Below, in pieces: positions 48,901-63,900 of a stretch of DNA of 64,000 nucleotides (positions are counted from its first letter, which is position 1; every line of letters begins with the position of its first letter). The DNA is from Fistularia commersonii (lineage: Eukaryota > Chordata > Actinopteri > Syngnathiformes > Fistulariidae): NCBI GenBank assembly GCA_037954325.1, contig JBBMNZ010000026.1:8001501-8065500 (forward strand), given 5' to 3'. The notes beneath the pieces are model-generated. The model was given only the letters and a program-made list of their open reading frames with translations, was not told the DNA's origin and did no database searches. A program made the translations under genes and the position numbers.

Positions 48901-51900
48901 CTCCCTCGGACCAACTACGAGAGCTGAAACTCTACCCATTTTCACAGACTCTGAATTTGAGATTTCTGGAGACACGACTTCCGATTCATCTGAAGATCCA
49001 AAGATTAAGCCAACTACCGGGTCTTCACTTTTCAGCACTGAGACTCCAGCAGTAATGACATTACATAGAAGTGAACAACCTGACGCATCAAGTCCATCTG
49101 TTCCTGTTGGTTCAACATTCCACAGTACTGGGAAGCCCTTAGTAAGTTCCCCATCAACAAGGCATACTGTGGATACTGATGAAACTAAAGGGCCATCTTC
49201 TCCAAAGACAACATCTGTCTCATCCCACTCTGAAATTGGTGTTACAAGCTCAATGACGTGGTCTTCCACAATTGGTCCGGATATTGAGGATGACAAGATT
49301 AGCAGTGAAACAACAATGGTAGAGTCCGTCCCATCCTCCCGTGGACCAACCATGAAAGCAGAAACTCTTCCCATTTTCACAGACTCTGAATTTGAGCTTT
49401 CTGGAGACATCCCAGCTGATGTAACTGAAGATCCAAAGATTAAACAAACTACTGTTTCTTCAATGTTCAGCAGTGAGACTCCAGTTGTAATGACATCGAA
49501 AGAAAGTGAAAAGGCTGATACGTCTAGTCCATCTTCTCCTGTTGGTTCAACATTCTACAGTACTGGGAAACCTTTATTAAGTTTCCCATCAACAAGGCAT
49601 ACTGTGGATACTGATGAAACTGAAAGGCCATCTTCCCCTAAACCAACATCCGTCTCAGCCCACTCTGAAATAGGTGTCACAAGCTCAATGACATTGTCTT
49701 CGACAATTGGTCCAGATAGTGAGGATGACAAGATTAGCAGTGAAACAACAATGGTAGAGTCGGTCCCATCCTCCCTCGGACCAACTACGAGAGCTGAAAC
49801 TCTACCCATTTTCACAGACTCTGAATTTGAGATTTCTGGAGACACGACTTCCGATTCATCTGAAGATCCAAAGATTAAGCCAACTACCGGGTCTTCACTT
49901 TTCAGCACTGAGACTCCAGCAGTAATGACATTACATAGAAGTGAACAACCTGACGCATCAAGTCCATCTGTTCCTGTTGGTTCAACATTCCACAGTACTG
50001 GGAAGCCCTTAGTAAGTTCCCCATCAACAAGGCATACTGTGGATACTGATGAAACTAAAGGGCCATCTTCTCCAAAGACAACATCTGTCTCATCCCACTC
50101 TGAAATTGGTGTTACAAGCTCAATGACGTGGTCTTCCACAATTGGTCCGGATATTGAGGATGACAAGATTAGCAGTGAAACAACAAAGGTAGTGTCCGTC
50201 CCATCCTCCCGTGGACCAACCATGAAAGCAGAAAATCTTCTCACTTTCACAGACTCTGAATTTGAGCTTTCTGGAGACACCCCAGCTGATGTAACTGAAG
50301 ATCCAAAGATTAAACAAACTACTGTTTCTTCAATGTTCAGTAGTGAGACTCCAGTTGTAATGACACCAAAAGAAAGTGAAAAAGCTGATACGTCTAGTCC
50401 ATCTTCTCCTGTTGGTTCAACATTCTACAGTACTGGGAAACCTTTAGTAAGTGTCCCATCAACAAGGCATACTGTGGATACTGATGAAACTGAAAGGCCA
50501 TCTTCCCCCAAACCAACATCCGTCTCAGCCCACTCTGAAATAGGTGTCACAAGCTCAATGACATTGTCTTCGACAATTGGTCCAGATAGTGAGGATGACA
50601 AGATTAGCAGTGAAACAACAATGGTAGAGTCGGTCCCATCCTCCCTCGGACCAACTACGAGAGCTGAAACTCTACCCATTTTCACAGACTCTGAATTTGA
50701 GATTTCTGGAGACACGACTTCCGATTCATCTGAAGATCCAAAGATTAAGCCAACTACCGGGTCTTCACTTTTCAGCACTGAGACTCCAGCAGTAATGACA
50801 TTACATAGAAGTGAACAACCTGACGCATCAAGTCCATCTGTTCCTGTTGGTTCAACATTCCACAGTACTGGGAAGCCCTTAGTAAGTTCCCCATCAACAA
50901 GGCATACTGTGGATACTGATGAAACTAAAGGGCCATCTTCTCCAAAGACAACATCTGTCTCATCCCACTCTGAAATTGGTGTTACAAGCTCAATGACGTG
51001 GTCTTCCACAATTGGTCCGGATATTGAGGATGACAAGATTAGCAGTGAAACAACAATGGTAGAGTCCGTCCCATCCTCCCGTGGACCAACCATGAAAGCA
51101 GAAACTCTTCCCATTTTCACAGACTCTGAATTTGAGCTTTCTGGAGACATCCCAGCTGATGTAACTGAAGATCCAAAGATTAAACAAACTACTGTTTCTT
51201 CAATGTTCAGTAGTGAGACTCCAGTTGTAATGACACCAAAAGAAAGTGAAAAAGCTGATACGTCTAGTCCATCTTCTCCTGTTGGTTCAACATTCTACAG
51301 TACTGGGAAACCTTTAGTAAGTGTCCCATCAACAAGGCATACTGTGGATACTGATGAAACTGAAAGGCCATCTTCCCCCAAACCAACATCCGTCTCAGCC
51401 CACTCTGAAATAGGTGTCACAAGCTCAATGACATTGTCTTCGACAATTGGTCCAGATAGTGAGGATGACAAGATTAGCAGTGAAACAACAATGGTAGAGT
51501 CGGTCCCATCCTCCCTCGGACCAACTACGAGAGCTGAAACTCTACCCATTTTCACAGACTCTGAATTTGAGATTTCTGGAGACACGACTTCCGATTCATC
51601 TGAAGATCCAAAGATTAAGCCAACTACCGGGTCTTCACTTTTCAGCACTGAGACTCCAGCAGTAATGACATTACATAGAAGTGAACAACCTGACGCATCA
51701 AGTCCATCTGTTCCTGTTGGTTCAACATTCCACAGTACTGGGAAGCCCTTAGTAAGTTCCCCATCAACAAGGCATACTGTGGATACTGATGAAACTAAAG
51801 GGCCATCTTCTCCAAAGACAACATCTGTCTCATCCCACTCTGAAATTGGTGTTACAAGCTCAATGACGTGGTCTTCCACAATTGGTCCGGATATTGAGGA

Positions 51901-54900
51901 TGACAAGATTAGCAGTGAAACAACAATGGTAGAGTCCGTCCCATCCTCCCGTGGACCAACCATGAAAGCAGAAACTCTTCCCATTTTCACAGACTCTGAA
52001 TTTGAGCTTTCTGGAGACATCCCAGCTGATGTAACTGAAGATCCAAAGATTAAACAAACTACTGTTTCTTCAATGTTCAGTAGTGAGACTCCAGTTGTAA
52101 TGACATCAAAAGAAAGTGAAAAAGCTGATACGTCTAGTCCATCTTCTCCTGTTGGTTCAACATTCTACAGTACTGGGAAACCTTTAGTAAGTGTCCCATC
52201 AACAAGGCATACTGTGGATACTGATGAAACTGAAAGGCCATCTTCCCCCAAACCAACATCCGTCTCAGCCCACTCTGAAATAGGTGTCACAAGCTCAATG
52301 ACATTGTCTTCGACAATTGGTCCAGATAGTGAGGATGACAAGATTAGCAGTGAAACAACAATGGTAGAGTCGGTCCCATCCTCCCTCGGACCAACTACGA
52401 GAGCTGAAACTCTACCCATTTTCACAGACTCTGAATTTGAGATTTCTGGAGACACGACTTCCGATTCATCTGAAGATCCAAAGATTAAGCCAACTACCGG
52501 GTCTTCACTTTTCAGCACTGAGACTCCAGCAGTAATGACATTACATAGAAGTGAACAACCTGACGCATCAAGTCCATCTGTTCCTGTTGGTTCAACATTC
52601 CACAGTACTGGGAAGCCCTTAGTAAGTTCCCCATCAACAAGGCATACTGGGGATACTGATGAAACTAAAGGGCCATCTTCTCCAAAGACAACATCTGTCT
52701 CATCCCACTCTGAAATTGGTGTTACAAGCTCAATGACGTGGTCTTCCACAATTGGTCCGGATATTGAGGATGACAAGATTAGCAGTGAAACAACAATGGT
52801 AGAGTCCGTCCCATCCTCCCGTGGACCAACCATGAAAGCAGAAACTCTTCCCATTTTCACAGACTCTGAATTTGAGCTTTCTGGAGACACCCCAGCTGAT
52901 GTAACTGAAGATCCAAAGATTAAACAAACTACTGTTTCTTCAATGTTCAGTAGTGAGACTCCAGTTTTAATGACATCAAAAGAAAGTGAAAAGGCTGATA
53001 CGTCTAGTCCATCTTCTCCTGTTGGTTCAACATTCTACAGTACTGGGAAACCTTTAGTAAGTGTCCCATCAACAAGGCATACTGTGGATACTGATGAAAC
53101 TGAAAGGCCATCTTCCCCCAAACCAACATCCGTCTCAGCCCACTCTGAAATAGGTGTCACAAGCTCAATGACATTATCTTCGACAATTGGTCCAGATAGT
53201 GAGGATGACAAGATTAGCAGTGAAACAACAATGGTAGAGTTGGTCCCATCCTCCCTCGGACCAACTACGAGAGCTGAAACTCTACCCATTTTCACAGACT
53301 CTGAATTTGAGATTTCTGGAGACACGACTTCCGATTCATCTGAAGATCCAAAGATTAAGCCAACTACCGGGTCTTCACTTTTCAGCACTGAGACTCCAGC
53401 AGTAATGACATTACATAGAAGTGAACAACCTGACGCATCAAGTCCATCTGTTCCTGTTGGTTCAACATTCCACAGTACTGGGAAGCCCTTAGTAAGTTCC
53501 CCATCAACAAGGCATACTGTGGATACTGATGAAACTAAAGGGCCATCTTCTCCAAAGACAACATCTGTCTCATCCCACTCTGAAATTGGTGTTACAAGCT
53601 CAATGACGTGGTCTTCCACAATTGGTCCGGATATTGAGGATGACAAGATTAGCAGTGAAACAACAAAGGTAGTGTCCGTCCCATCCTCCCGTGGACCAAC
53701 CATGAAAGCAGAAAATCTTCTCACTTTCACAGACTCTGAATTTGAGCTTTCTGGAGACACCCCAGCTGATGTAACTGAAGATCCAAAGATTAAACAAACT
53801 ACTGTTTCTTCAATGTTCAGTAGTGAGACTCCAGTTGTAATGACATCAAAAGAAAGTGAAAAAGCTGATACGTCTAGTCCATCTTCTCCTGTTGGTTCAA
53901 CATTCTACAGTACTGGGAAACCTTTAGTAAGTGTCCCATCAACAAGGCATACTGTGGATACTGATGAAACTGAAAGGCCATCTTCCCCCAAACCAACATC
54001 CGTCTCAGCCCACTCTGAAATAGGTGTCACAAGCTCAATGACATTGTCTTCGACAATTGGTCCAGATAGTGAGGATGACAAGATTAGCAGTGAAACAACA
54101 ATGGTAGAGTCGGTCCCATCCTCCCTCGGACCAACTACGAGAGCTGAAACTCTACCCATTTTCACAGACTCTGAATTTGAGATTTCTGGAGACACGACTT
54201 CCGATTCATCTGAAGATCCAAAGATTAAGCCAACTACCGGGTCTTCACTTTTCAGCACTGAGACTCCAGCAGTAATGACATTACATAGAAGTGAACAACC
54301 TGACGCATCAAGTCCATCTGTTCCTGTTGGTTCAACATTCCACAGTACTGGGAAGCCCTTAGTAAGTTCCCCATCAACAAGGCATACTGGGGATACTGAT
54401 GAAACTAAAGGGCCATCTTCTCCAAAGACAACATCTGTCTCATCCCACTCTGAAATTGGTGTTACAAGCTCAATGACGTGGTCTTCCACAATTGGTCCGG
54501 ATATTGAGGATGACAAGATTAGCAGTGAAACAACAATGGTAGAGTCCGTCCCATCCTCCCGTGGACCAACCATGAAAGCAGAAACTCTTCCCATTTTCAC
54601 AGACTCTGAATTTGAGCTTTCTGGAGACACCCCAGCTGATGTAACTGAAGATCCAAAGATTAAACAAACTACTGTTTCTTCAATGTTCAGTAGTGAGACT
54701 CCAGTTTTAATGACATCAAAAGAAAGTGAAAAGGCTGATACGTCTAGTCCATCTTCTCCTGTTGGTTCAACATTCTACAGTACTGGGAAACCTTTAGTAA
54801 GTTTCCCATCAACAAGGCATACTGTGGATACTGATGAAACTGAAAGGCCATCTTCCCCCAAACCAACATCCGTCTCAGCCCACTCTGAAATAGGTGTCAC

Positions 54901-57900
54901 AAGCTCAATGACATTATCTTCGACAATTGGTCCAGATAGTGAGGATGACAAGATTAGCAGTGAAACAACAATGGTAGAGTTGGTCCCATCCTCCCTCGGA
55001 CCAACTACGAGAGCTGAAACTCTACCCATTTTCACAGACTCTGAATTTGAGATTTCTGGAGACACGACTTCCGATTCATCTGAAGATCCAAAGATTAAGC
55101 CAACTACCGGGTCTTCACTTTTCAGCACTGAGACTCCAGCAGTAATGACATTACATAGAAGTGAACAACCTGACGCATCAAGTCCATCTGTTCCTGTTGG
55201 TTCAACATTCCACAGTACTGGGAAGCCCTTAGTAAGTTCCCCATCAACAAGGCATACTGTGGATACTGATGAAACTAAAGGGCCATCTTCTCCAAAGACA
55301 ACATCTGTCTCATCCCACTCTGAAATTGGTGTTACAAGCTCAATGACGTGGTCTTCCACAATTGGTCCGGATATTGAGGATGACAAGATTAGCAGTGAAA
55401 CAACAAAGGTAGTGTCCGTCCCATCCTCCCGTGGACCAACCATGAAAGCAGAAAATCTTCTCACTTTCACAGACTCTGAATTTGAGCTTTCTGGAGACAC
55501 CCCAGCTGATGTAACTGAAGATCCAAAGATTAAACAAACTACTGTTTCTTCAATGTTCAGTAGTGAGACTCCAGTTGTAATGACATCAAAAGAAAGTGAA
55601 AAAGCTGATACGTCTAGTCCATCTTCTCCTGTTGGTTCAACATTCTACAGTACTGGGAAACCTTTAGTAAGTGTCCCATCAACAAGGCATACTGTGGATA
55701 CTGATGAAACTGAAAGGCCATCTTCCCCCAAACCAACATCCGTCTCAGCCCACTCTGAAATAGGTGTCACAAGCTCAATGACATTGTCTTCGACAATTGG
55801 TCCAGATAGTGAGGATGACAAGATTAGCAGTGAAACAACAATGGTAGAGTCGGTCCCATCCTCCCTCGGACCAACTACGAGAGCTGAAACTCTACCCATT
55901 TTCACAGACTCTGAATTTGAGATTTCTGGAGACACGACTTCCGATTCATCTGAAGATCCAAAGATTAAGCCAACTACCGGGTCTTCACTTTTCAGCACTG
56001 AGACTCCAGCAGTAATGACATTACATAGAAGTGAACAACCTGACGCATCAAGTCCATCTGTTCCTGTTGGTTCAACATTCCACAGTACTGGGAAGCCCTT
56101 AGTAAGTTCCCCATCAACAAGGCATACTGTGGATACTGATGAAACTAAAGGGCCATCTTCTCCAAAGACAACATCTGTCTCATCCCACTCTGAAATTGGT
56201 GTTACAAGCTCAATGACGTGGTCTTCCACAATTGGTCCGGATATTGAGGATGACAAGATTAGCAGTGAAACAACAATGGTAGAGTCCGTCCCATCCTCCC
56301 GTGGACCAACCATGAAAGCAGAAACTCTTCCCATTTTCACAGACTCTGAATTTGAGCTTTCTGGAGACATCCCAGCTGATGTAACTGAAGATCCAAAGAT
56401 TAAACAAACTACTGTTTCTTCAATGTTCAGTAGTGAGACCCCAGTTGTAATGACATCAAAAGAAAGTGAAAAAGCTGATACGTCTAGTCCATCTTCTCCT
56501 GTTGGTTCAACATTCTACAGTACTGGGAAACCTTTAGTAAGTGTCCCATCAACAAGGCATACTGTGGATACTGATGAAACTGAAAGGCCATCTTCCCCCA
56601 AACCAACATCCGTCTCAGCCCACTCTGAAATAGGTGTCACAAGCTCAATGACATTGTCTTCGACAATTGGTCCAGATAGTGAGGATGACAAGATTAGCAG
56701 TGAAACAACAATGGTAGAGTCGGTCCCATCCTCCCTCGGACCAACTACGAGAGCTGAAACTCTACCCATTTTCACAGACTCTGAATTTGAGATTTCTGGA
56801 GACACGACTTCCGATTCATCTGAAGATCCAAAGATTAAGCCAACTACCGGGTCTTCACTTTTCAGCACTGAGACTCCAGCAGTAATGACATTACATAGAA
56901 GTGAACAACCTGACGCATCAAGTCCATCTGTTCCTGTTGGTTCAACATTCCACAGTACTGGGAAGCCCTTAGTAAGTTCCCCATCAACAAGGCATACTGT
57001 GGATACTGATGAAACTAAAGGGCCATCTTCTCCAAAGACAACATCTGTCTCATCCCACTCTGAAATTGGTGTTACAAGCTCAATGACGTGGTCTTCCACA
57101 ATTGGTCCGGATATTGAGGATGACAAGATTAGCAGTGAAACAACAATGGTAGAGTCCGTCCCATCCTCCCGTGGACCAACCATGAAAGCAGAAACTCTTC
57201 CCATTTTCACAGACTCTGAATTTGAGCTTTCTGGAGACATCCCAGCTGATGTAACTGAAGATCCAAAGATTAAACAAACTACTGTTTCTTCAATGTTCAG
57301 TAGTGAGACTCCAGTTGTAATGACATCAAAAGAAAGTGAAAAAGCTGATACGTCTAGTCCATCTTCTCCTGTTGGTTCAACATTCTACAGTACTGGGAAA
57401 CCTTTAGTAAGTGTCCCATCAACAAGGCATACTGTGGATACTGATGAAACTGAAAGGCCATCTTCCCCCAAACCAACATCCGTCTCAGCCCACTCTGAAA
57501 TAGGTGTCACAAGCTCAATGACATTGTCTTCGACAATTGGTCCAGATAGTGAGGATGACAAGATTAGCAGTGAAACAACAATGGTAGAGTCGGTCCCATC
57601 CTCCCTCGGACCAACTACGAGAGCTGAAACTCTACCCATTTTCACAGACTCTGAATTTGAGATTTCTGGAGACACGACTTCCGATTCATCTGAAGATCCA
57701 AAGATTAAGCCAACTACCGGGTCTTCACTTTTCAGCACTGAGACTCCAGCAGTAATGACATTACATAGAAGTGAACAACCTGACGCATCAAGTCCATCTG
57801 TTCCTGTTGGTTCAACATTCCACAGTACTGGGAAGCCCTTAGTAAGTTCCCCATCAACAAGGCATACTGTGGATACTGATGAAACTAAAGGGCCATCTTC

Positions 57901-60900
57901 TCCAAAGACAACATCTGTCTCATCCCACTCTGAAATTGGTGTTACAAGCTCAATGACGTGGTCTTCCACAATTGGTCCGGATATTGAGGATGACAAGATT
58001 AGCAGTGAAACAACAATGGTAGAGTCCGTCCCATCCTCCCGTGGACCAACCATGAAAGCAGAAACTCTTCCCATTTTCACAGACTCTGAATTTGAGCTTT
58101 CTGGAGACATCCCAGCTGATGTAACTGAAGATCCAAAGATTAAACAAACTACTGTTTCTTCAATGTTCAGTAGTGAGACCCCAGTTGTAATGACATCAAA
58201 AGAAAGTGAAAAAGCTGATACGTCTAGTCCATCTTCTCCTGTTGGTTCAACATTCTACAGTACTGGGAAACCTTTAGTAAGTGTCCCATCAACAAGGCAT
58301 ACTGTGGATACTGATGAAACTGAAAGGCCATCTTCCCCCAAACCAACATCCGTCTCAGCCCACTCTGAAATAGGTGTCACAAGCTCAATGACATTGTCTT
58401 CGACAATTGGTCCAGATAGTGAGGATGACAAGATTAGCAGTGAAACAACAATGGTAGAGTCGGTCCCATCCTCCCTCGGACCAACTACGAGAGCTGAAAC
58501 TCTACCCATTTTCACAGACTCTGAATTTGAGATTTCTGGAGACACGACTTCCGATTCATCTGAAGATCCAAAGATTAAGCCAACTACCGGGTCTTCACTT
58601 TTCAGCACTGAGACTCCAGCAGTAATGACATTACATAGAAGTGAACAACCTGACGCATCAAGTCCATCTGTTCCTGTTGGTTCAACATTCCACAGTACTG
58701 GGAAGCCCTTAGTAAGTTCCCCATCAACAAGGCATACTGGGGATACTGATGAAACTAAAGGGCCATCTTCTCCAAAGACAACATCTGTCTCATCCCACTC
58801 TGAAATTGGTGTTACAAGCTCAATGACGTGGTCTTCCACAATTGGTCCGGATATTGAGGATGACAAGATTAGCAGTGAAACAACAATGGTAGAGTCCGTC
58901 CCATCCTCCCGTGGACCAACCATGAAAGCAGAAACTCTTCCCATTTTCACAGACTCTGAATTTGAGCTTTCTGGAGACACCCCAGCTGATGTAACTGAAG
59001 ATCCAAAGATTAAACAAACTACTGTTTCTTCAATGTTCAGTAGTGAGACTCCAGTTTTAATGACATCAAAAGAAAGTGAAAAGGCTGATACGTCTAGTCC
59101 ATCTTCTCCTGTTGGTTCAACATTCTACAGTACTGGGAAACCTTTAGTAAGTTTCCCATCAACAAGGCATACTGTGGATACTGATGAAACTGAAAGGCCA
59201 TCTTCCCCCAAACCAACATCCGTCTCAGCCCACTCTGAAATAGGTGTCACAAGCTCAATGACATTATCTTCGACAATTGGTCCAGATAGTGAGGATGACA
59301 AGATTAGCAGTGAAACAACAATGGTAGAGTTGGTCCCATCCTCCCTCGGACCAACTACGAGAGCTGAAACTCTACCCATTTTCACAGACTCTGAATTTGA
59401 GATTTCTGGAGACACGACTTCCGATTCATCTGAAGATCCAAAGATTAAGCCAACTACCGGGTCTTCACTTTTCAGCACTGAGACTCCAGCAGTAATGACA
59501 TTACATAGAAGTGAACAACCTGACGCATCAAGTCCATCTGTTCCTGTTGGTTCAACATTCCACAGTACTGGGAAGCCCTTAGTAAGTTCCCCATCAACAA
59601 GGCATACTGTGGATACTGATGAAACTAAAGGGCCATCTTCTCCAAAGACAACATCTGTCTCATCCCACTCTGAAATTGGTGTTACAAGCTCAATGACGTG
59701 GTCTTCCACAATTGGTCCGGATATTGAGGATGACAAGATTAGCAGTGAAACAACAAAGGTAGTGTCCGTCCCATCCTCCCGTGGACCAACCATGAAAGCA
59801 GAAAATCTTCTCACTTTCACAGACTCTGAATTTGAGCTTTCTGGAGACACCCCAGCTGATGTAACTGAAGATCCAAAGATTAAACAAACTACTGTTTCTT
59901 CAATGTTCAGTAGTGAGACTCCAGTTGTAATGACATCAAAAGAAAGTGAAAAAGCTGATACGTCTAGTCCATCTTCTCCTGTTGGTTCAACATTCTACAG
60001 TACTGGGAAACCTTTAGTAAGTGTCCCATCAACAAGGCATACTGTGGATACTGATGAAACTGAAAGGCCATCTTCCCCCAAACCAACATCCGTCTCAGCC
60101 CACTCTGAAATAGGTGTCACAAGCTCAATGACATTGTCTTCGACAATTGGTCCAGATAGTGAGGATGACAAGATTAGCAGTGAAACAACAATGGTAGAGT
60201 CGGTCCCATCCTCCCTCGGACCAACTACGAGAGCTGAAACTCTACCCATTTTCACAGACTCTGAATTTGAGATTTCTGGAGACACGACTTCCGATTCATC
60301 TGAAGATCCAAAGATTAAGCCAACTACCGGGTCTTCACTTTTCAGCACTGAGACTCCAGCAGTAATGACATTACATAGAAGTGAACAACCTGACGCATCA
60401 AGTCCATCTGTTCCTGTTGGTTCAACATTCCACAGTACTGGGAAGCCCTTAGTAAGTTCCCCATCAACAAGGCATACTGTGGATACTGATGAAACTAAAG
60501 GGCCATCTTCTCCAAAGACAACATCTGTCTCATCCCACTCTGAAATTGGTGTTACAAGCTCAATGACGTGGTCTTCCACAATTGGTCCGGATATTGAGGA
60601 TGACAAGATTAGCAGTGAAACAACAATGGTAGAGTCCGTCCCATCCTCCCGTGGACCAACCATGAAAGCAGAAACTCTTCCCATTTTCACAGACTCTGAA
60701 TTTGAGCTTTCTGGAGACATCCCAGCTGATGTAACTGAAGATCCAAAGATTAAACAAACTACTGTTTCTTCAATGTTCAGTAGTGAGACCCCAGTTGTAA
60801 TGACATCAAAAGAAAGTGAAAAAGCTGATACGTCTAGTCCATCTTCTCCTGTTGGTTCAACATTCTACAGTACTGGGAAACCTTTAGTAAGTGTCCCATC

Positions 60901-63900
60901 AACAAGGCATACTGTGGATACTGATGAAACTGAAAGGCCATCTTCCCCCAAACCAACATCCGTCTCAGCCCACTCTGAAATAGGTGTCACAAGCTCAATG
61001 ACATTGTCTTCGACAATTGGTCCAGATAGTGAGGATGACAAGATTAGCAGTGAAACAACAATGGTAGAGTCGGTCCCATCCTCCCTCGGACCAACTACGA
61101 GAGCTGAAACTCTACCCATTTTCACAGACTCTGAATTTGAGATTTCTGGAGACACGACTTCCGATTCATCTGAAGATCCAAAGATTAAGCCAACTACCGG
61201 GTCTTCACTTTTCAGCACTGAGACTCCAGCAGTAATGACATTACATAGAAGTGAACAACCTGACGCATCAAGTCCATCTGTTCCTGTTGGTTCAACATTC
61301 CACAGTACTGGGAAGCCCTTAGTAAGTTCCCCATCAACAAGGCATACTGTGGATACTGATGAAACTAAAGGGCCATCTTCTCCAAAGACAACATCTGTCT
61401 CATCCCACTCTGAAATTGGTGTTACAAGCTCAATGACGTGGTCTTCCACAATTGGTCCGGATATTGAGGATGACAAGATTAGCAGTGAAACAACAATGGT
61501 AGAGTCCGTCCCATCCTCCCGTGGACCAACCATGAAAGCAGAAACTCTTCCCATTTTCACAGACTCTGAATTTGAGCTTTCTGGAGACATCCCAGCTGAT
61601 GTAACTGAAGATCCAAAGATTAAACAAACTACTGTTTCTTCAATGTTCAGTAGTGAGACTCCAGTTGTAATGACATCAAAAGAAAGTGAAAAAGCTGATA
61701 CGTCTAGTCCATCTTCTCCTGTTGGTTCAACATTCTACAGTACTGGGAAACCTTTAGTAAGTGTCCCATCAACAAGGCATACTGTGGATACTGATGAAAC
61801 TGAAAGGCCATCTTCCCCCAAACCAACATCCGTCTCAGCCCACTCTGAAATAGGTGTCACAAGCTCAATGACATTGTCTTCGACAATTGGTCCAGATAGT
61901 GAGGATGACAAGATTAGCAGTGAAACAACAATGGTAGAGTCGGTCCCATCCTCCCTCGGACCAACTACGAGAGCTGAAACTCTACCCATTTTCACAGACT
62001 CTGAATTTGAGATTTCTGGAGACACGACTTCCGATTCATCTGAAGATCCAAAGATTAAGCCAACTACCGGGTCTTCACTTTTCAGCACTGAGACTCCAGC
62101 AGTAATGACATTACATAGAAGTGAACAACCTGACGCATCAAGTCCATCTGTTCCTGTTGGTTCAACATTCCACAGTACTGGGAAGCCCTTAGTAAGTTCC
62201 CCATCAACAAGGCATACTGTGGATACTGATGAAACTAAAGGGCCATCTTCTCCAAAGACAACATCTGTCTCATCCCACTCTGAAATTGGTGTTACAAGCT
62301 CAATGACGTGGTCTTCCACAATTGGTCCGGATATTGAGGATGACAAGATTAGCAGTGAAACAACAATGGTAGAGTCCGTCCCATCCTCCCGTGGACCAAC
62401 CATGAAAGCAGAAACTCTTCCCATTTTCACAGACTCTGAATTTGAGCTTTCTGGAGACATCCCAGCTGATGTAACTGAAGATCCAAAGATTAAACAAACT
62501 ACTGTTTCTTCAATGTTCAGTAGTGAGACCCCAGTTGTAATGACATCAAAAGAAAGTGAAAAAGCTGATACGTCTAGTCCATCTTCTCCTGTTGGTTCAA
62601 CATTCTACAGTACTGGGAAACCTTTAGTAAGTGTCCCATCAACAAGGCATACTGTGGATACTGATGAAACTGAAAGGCCATCTTCCCCCAAACCAACATC
62701 CGTCTCAGCCCACTCTGAAATAGGTGTCACAAGCTCAATGACATTGTCTTCGACAATTGGTCCAGATAGTGAGGATGACAAGATTAGCAGTGAAACAACA
62801 ATGGTAGAGTCGGTCCCATCCTCCCTCGGACCAACTACGAGAGCTGAAACTCTACCCATTTTCACAGACTCTGAATTTGAGATTTCTGGAGACACGACTT
62901 CCGATTCATCTGAAGATCCAAAGATTAAGCCAACTACCGGGTCTTCACTTTTCAGCACTGAGACTCCAGCAGTAATGACATTACATAGAAGTGAACAACC
63001 TGACGCATCAAGTCCATCTGTTCCTGTTGGTTCAACATTCCACAGTACTGGGAAGCCCTTAGTAAGTTCCCCATCAACAAGGCATACTGTGGATACTGAT
63101 GAAACTAAAGGGCCATCTTCTCCAAAGACAACATCTGTCTCATCCCACTCTGAAATTGGTGTTACAAGCTCAATGACGTGGTCTTCCACAATTGGTCCGG
63201 ATATTGAGGATGACAAGATTAGCAGTGAAACAACAATGGTAGAGTCCGTCCCATCCTCCCGTGGACCAACCATGAAAGCAGAAACTCTTCCCATTTTCAC
63301 AGACTCTGAATTTGAGCTTTCTGGAGACACCCCAGCTGATGTAACTGAAGATCCAAAGATTAAACAAACTACTGTTTCTTCAATGTTCAGTAGTGAGACT
63401 CCAGTTTTAATGACATCGAAAGAAAGTGAAAAGGCTGATACGTCTAGTCCATCTTCTCCTGTTGGTTCAACATTCTACAGTACTGGGAAACCTTTAGTAA
63501 GTTTCCCATCAACAAGGCATACTGTGGATACTGATGAAACTGAAAGGCCATCTTCCCCCAAACCAACATCCGTCTCAGCCCACTCTGAAATAGGTGTCAC
63601 AAGCTCAATGACATTGTCTTCGACAATTGGTCCAGATAGTGAGGATGACAAGATTAGCAGTGAAACAACAATGGTAGAGTTGGTCCCATCCTCCCTCGGA
63701 CCAACTACGAGAGCTGAAACTCTACCCATTTTCACAGACTCTGAATTTGAGATTTCTGGAGACACGACTTCCGATTCATCTGAAGATCCAAAGATTAAGC
63801 CAACTACCGGGTCTTCACTTTTCAGCACTGAGACTCCAGCAGTAATGACATTACATAGAAGTGAACAACCTGACGCATCAAGTCCATCTGTTCCTGTTGG